Below are positions 6,249 through 6,410 of a DNA stretch of 6,410 nucleotides, one piece after another. Made by a program: the position numbers and the translations under genes. The DNA is taken from assembly GCA_945637225.1 (NCBI GenBank), contig CALZDE010000121.1, positions 1-6,410 on the forward strand, in the 5' to 3' direction. The notes beneath the pieces are model-generated. The model worked only from the letters and a program-made list of their open reading frames with translations, was not told where the DNA came from and did no database searches. Source of the stretch: an uncultured Selenomonadaceae bacterium. GTDB lineage: Bacteria; Bacillota; Negativicutes; Selenomonadales; Selenomonadaceae. Every line of letters starts with the position of its first letter. Within the stretch, counting starts at the first letter, position 1.

Positions 6249-6410
6249 TCATTTACTTGTATTTTCATCGTCTTTTTCTTTATACATAGAGTAGTCAATA
6301 GTTATAATTTCTTTCATCATTGTTTCAACTTTTTTAGAGTCAAAAACTAATGACATTAAATTGTGTGACACTTTTCCTAAATAAGATTTACTGGTATCCA
6401 TACCAGCTTT
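6249..6410 (-). CDS. 3' end of an unidentified gene upstream of tadA (partial)
   Basis: An open frame enters from the right edge and gives 53 C-terminal residues before TGA (6251-6249). It begins KAGMDTSKSYLGKV and ends in a charged tail KEKDDENTSK; the stretch VFDSKKVETMMKEI is probably helical. I do not recognise the fragment. By position a TadZ/CpaE-type ParA-like ATPase would be expected before tadA in many Tad operons, but these residues do not show a clear CpaE ending, so no name is given. It is on the same strand as tadA and 57 nt ahead of it, so operon membership is likely. The start is outside the window. Confidence 0.6.
   Translation of the reverse strand, partial: KAGMDTSKSYLGKVSHNLMSLVFDSKKVETMMKEIITIDYSMYKEKDDENTSK

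Noticed and set aside
1..6410. CRISPR arrays, tRNA or rRNA genes, insertion sequences, toxin-antitoxin or phage-defence genes
   Set aside because: No regularly spaced repeats, cloverleaf sequences, transposase motifs or terminal inverted repeats were seen by eye, and nearly all of the window is occupied by the five complete genes and one partial gene.

Overview
The window carries part of a tight adherence (Tad/Flp, type IVc-like) pilus locus and a separate membrane enzyme that probably modifies the cell envelope. The DNA is AT-rich, with strong Shine-Dalgarno sequences and some GTG and TTG starts, which suggests a low-GC Firmicute. A five-helix phosphoethanolamine-transferase-type protein implies a lipopolysaccharide outer membrane. 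Together these point to a diderm Firmicute of the Negativicutes (for example Selenomonas or Megamonas relatives). This assignment is inference; no rRNA or other taxonomic marker is present.

Layout from left to right. Positions 10-1746 (minus) encode a complete 578-residue phosphoethanolamine transferase/sulfatase-fold protein. A 193-bp divergent gap (1747-1939) holds a good sigma70-type promoter for the rightward gene. Positions 1940-3406 (plus) encode a 488-residue TadG-like protein whose N-terminus is the usual Tad pseudopilin-like anchor, but whose C-terminus looks like a beta-solenoid rather than a von Willebrand A domain. A hairpin followed by T-runs at 3441-3490 ends that transcript and overlaps the last codons of the convergent gene. 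The rest lies on the minus strand and reads as one operon entering from the right edge: the 3' end of an unidentified gene (6249-6410), the secretion ATPase tadA/cpaF (4809-6191), the inner-membrane platform protein tadC (3826-4791) and a small DUF192 protein (3450-3806). Gaps between these genes are 57, 17 and 19 nt.

How they work together: TadA hydrolyses ATP in the cytoplasm and, with the T2SSF-type platform protein, drives Flp pilus assembly. The TadG-like protein is anchored in the inner membrane and projects outward, perhaps as a minor pilin or envelope adaptor, but it is transcribed separately and in the opposite direction. The prepilin, prepilin peptidase, secretin, TadB and TadZ are not visible and, if present, lie outside the window. 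The transferase probably belongs to a separate envelope function.

I did not find a clearly new system. The points most worth a second look are the direct tadA-tadC junction with no tadB, the unusual C-terminus of the TadG-like protein on its own transcript, and the DUF192 gene at the end of the Tad operon.
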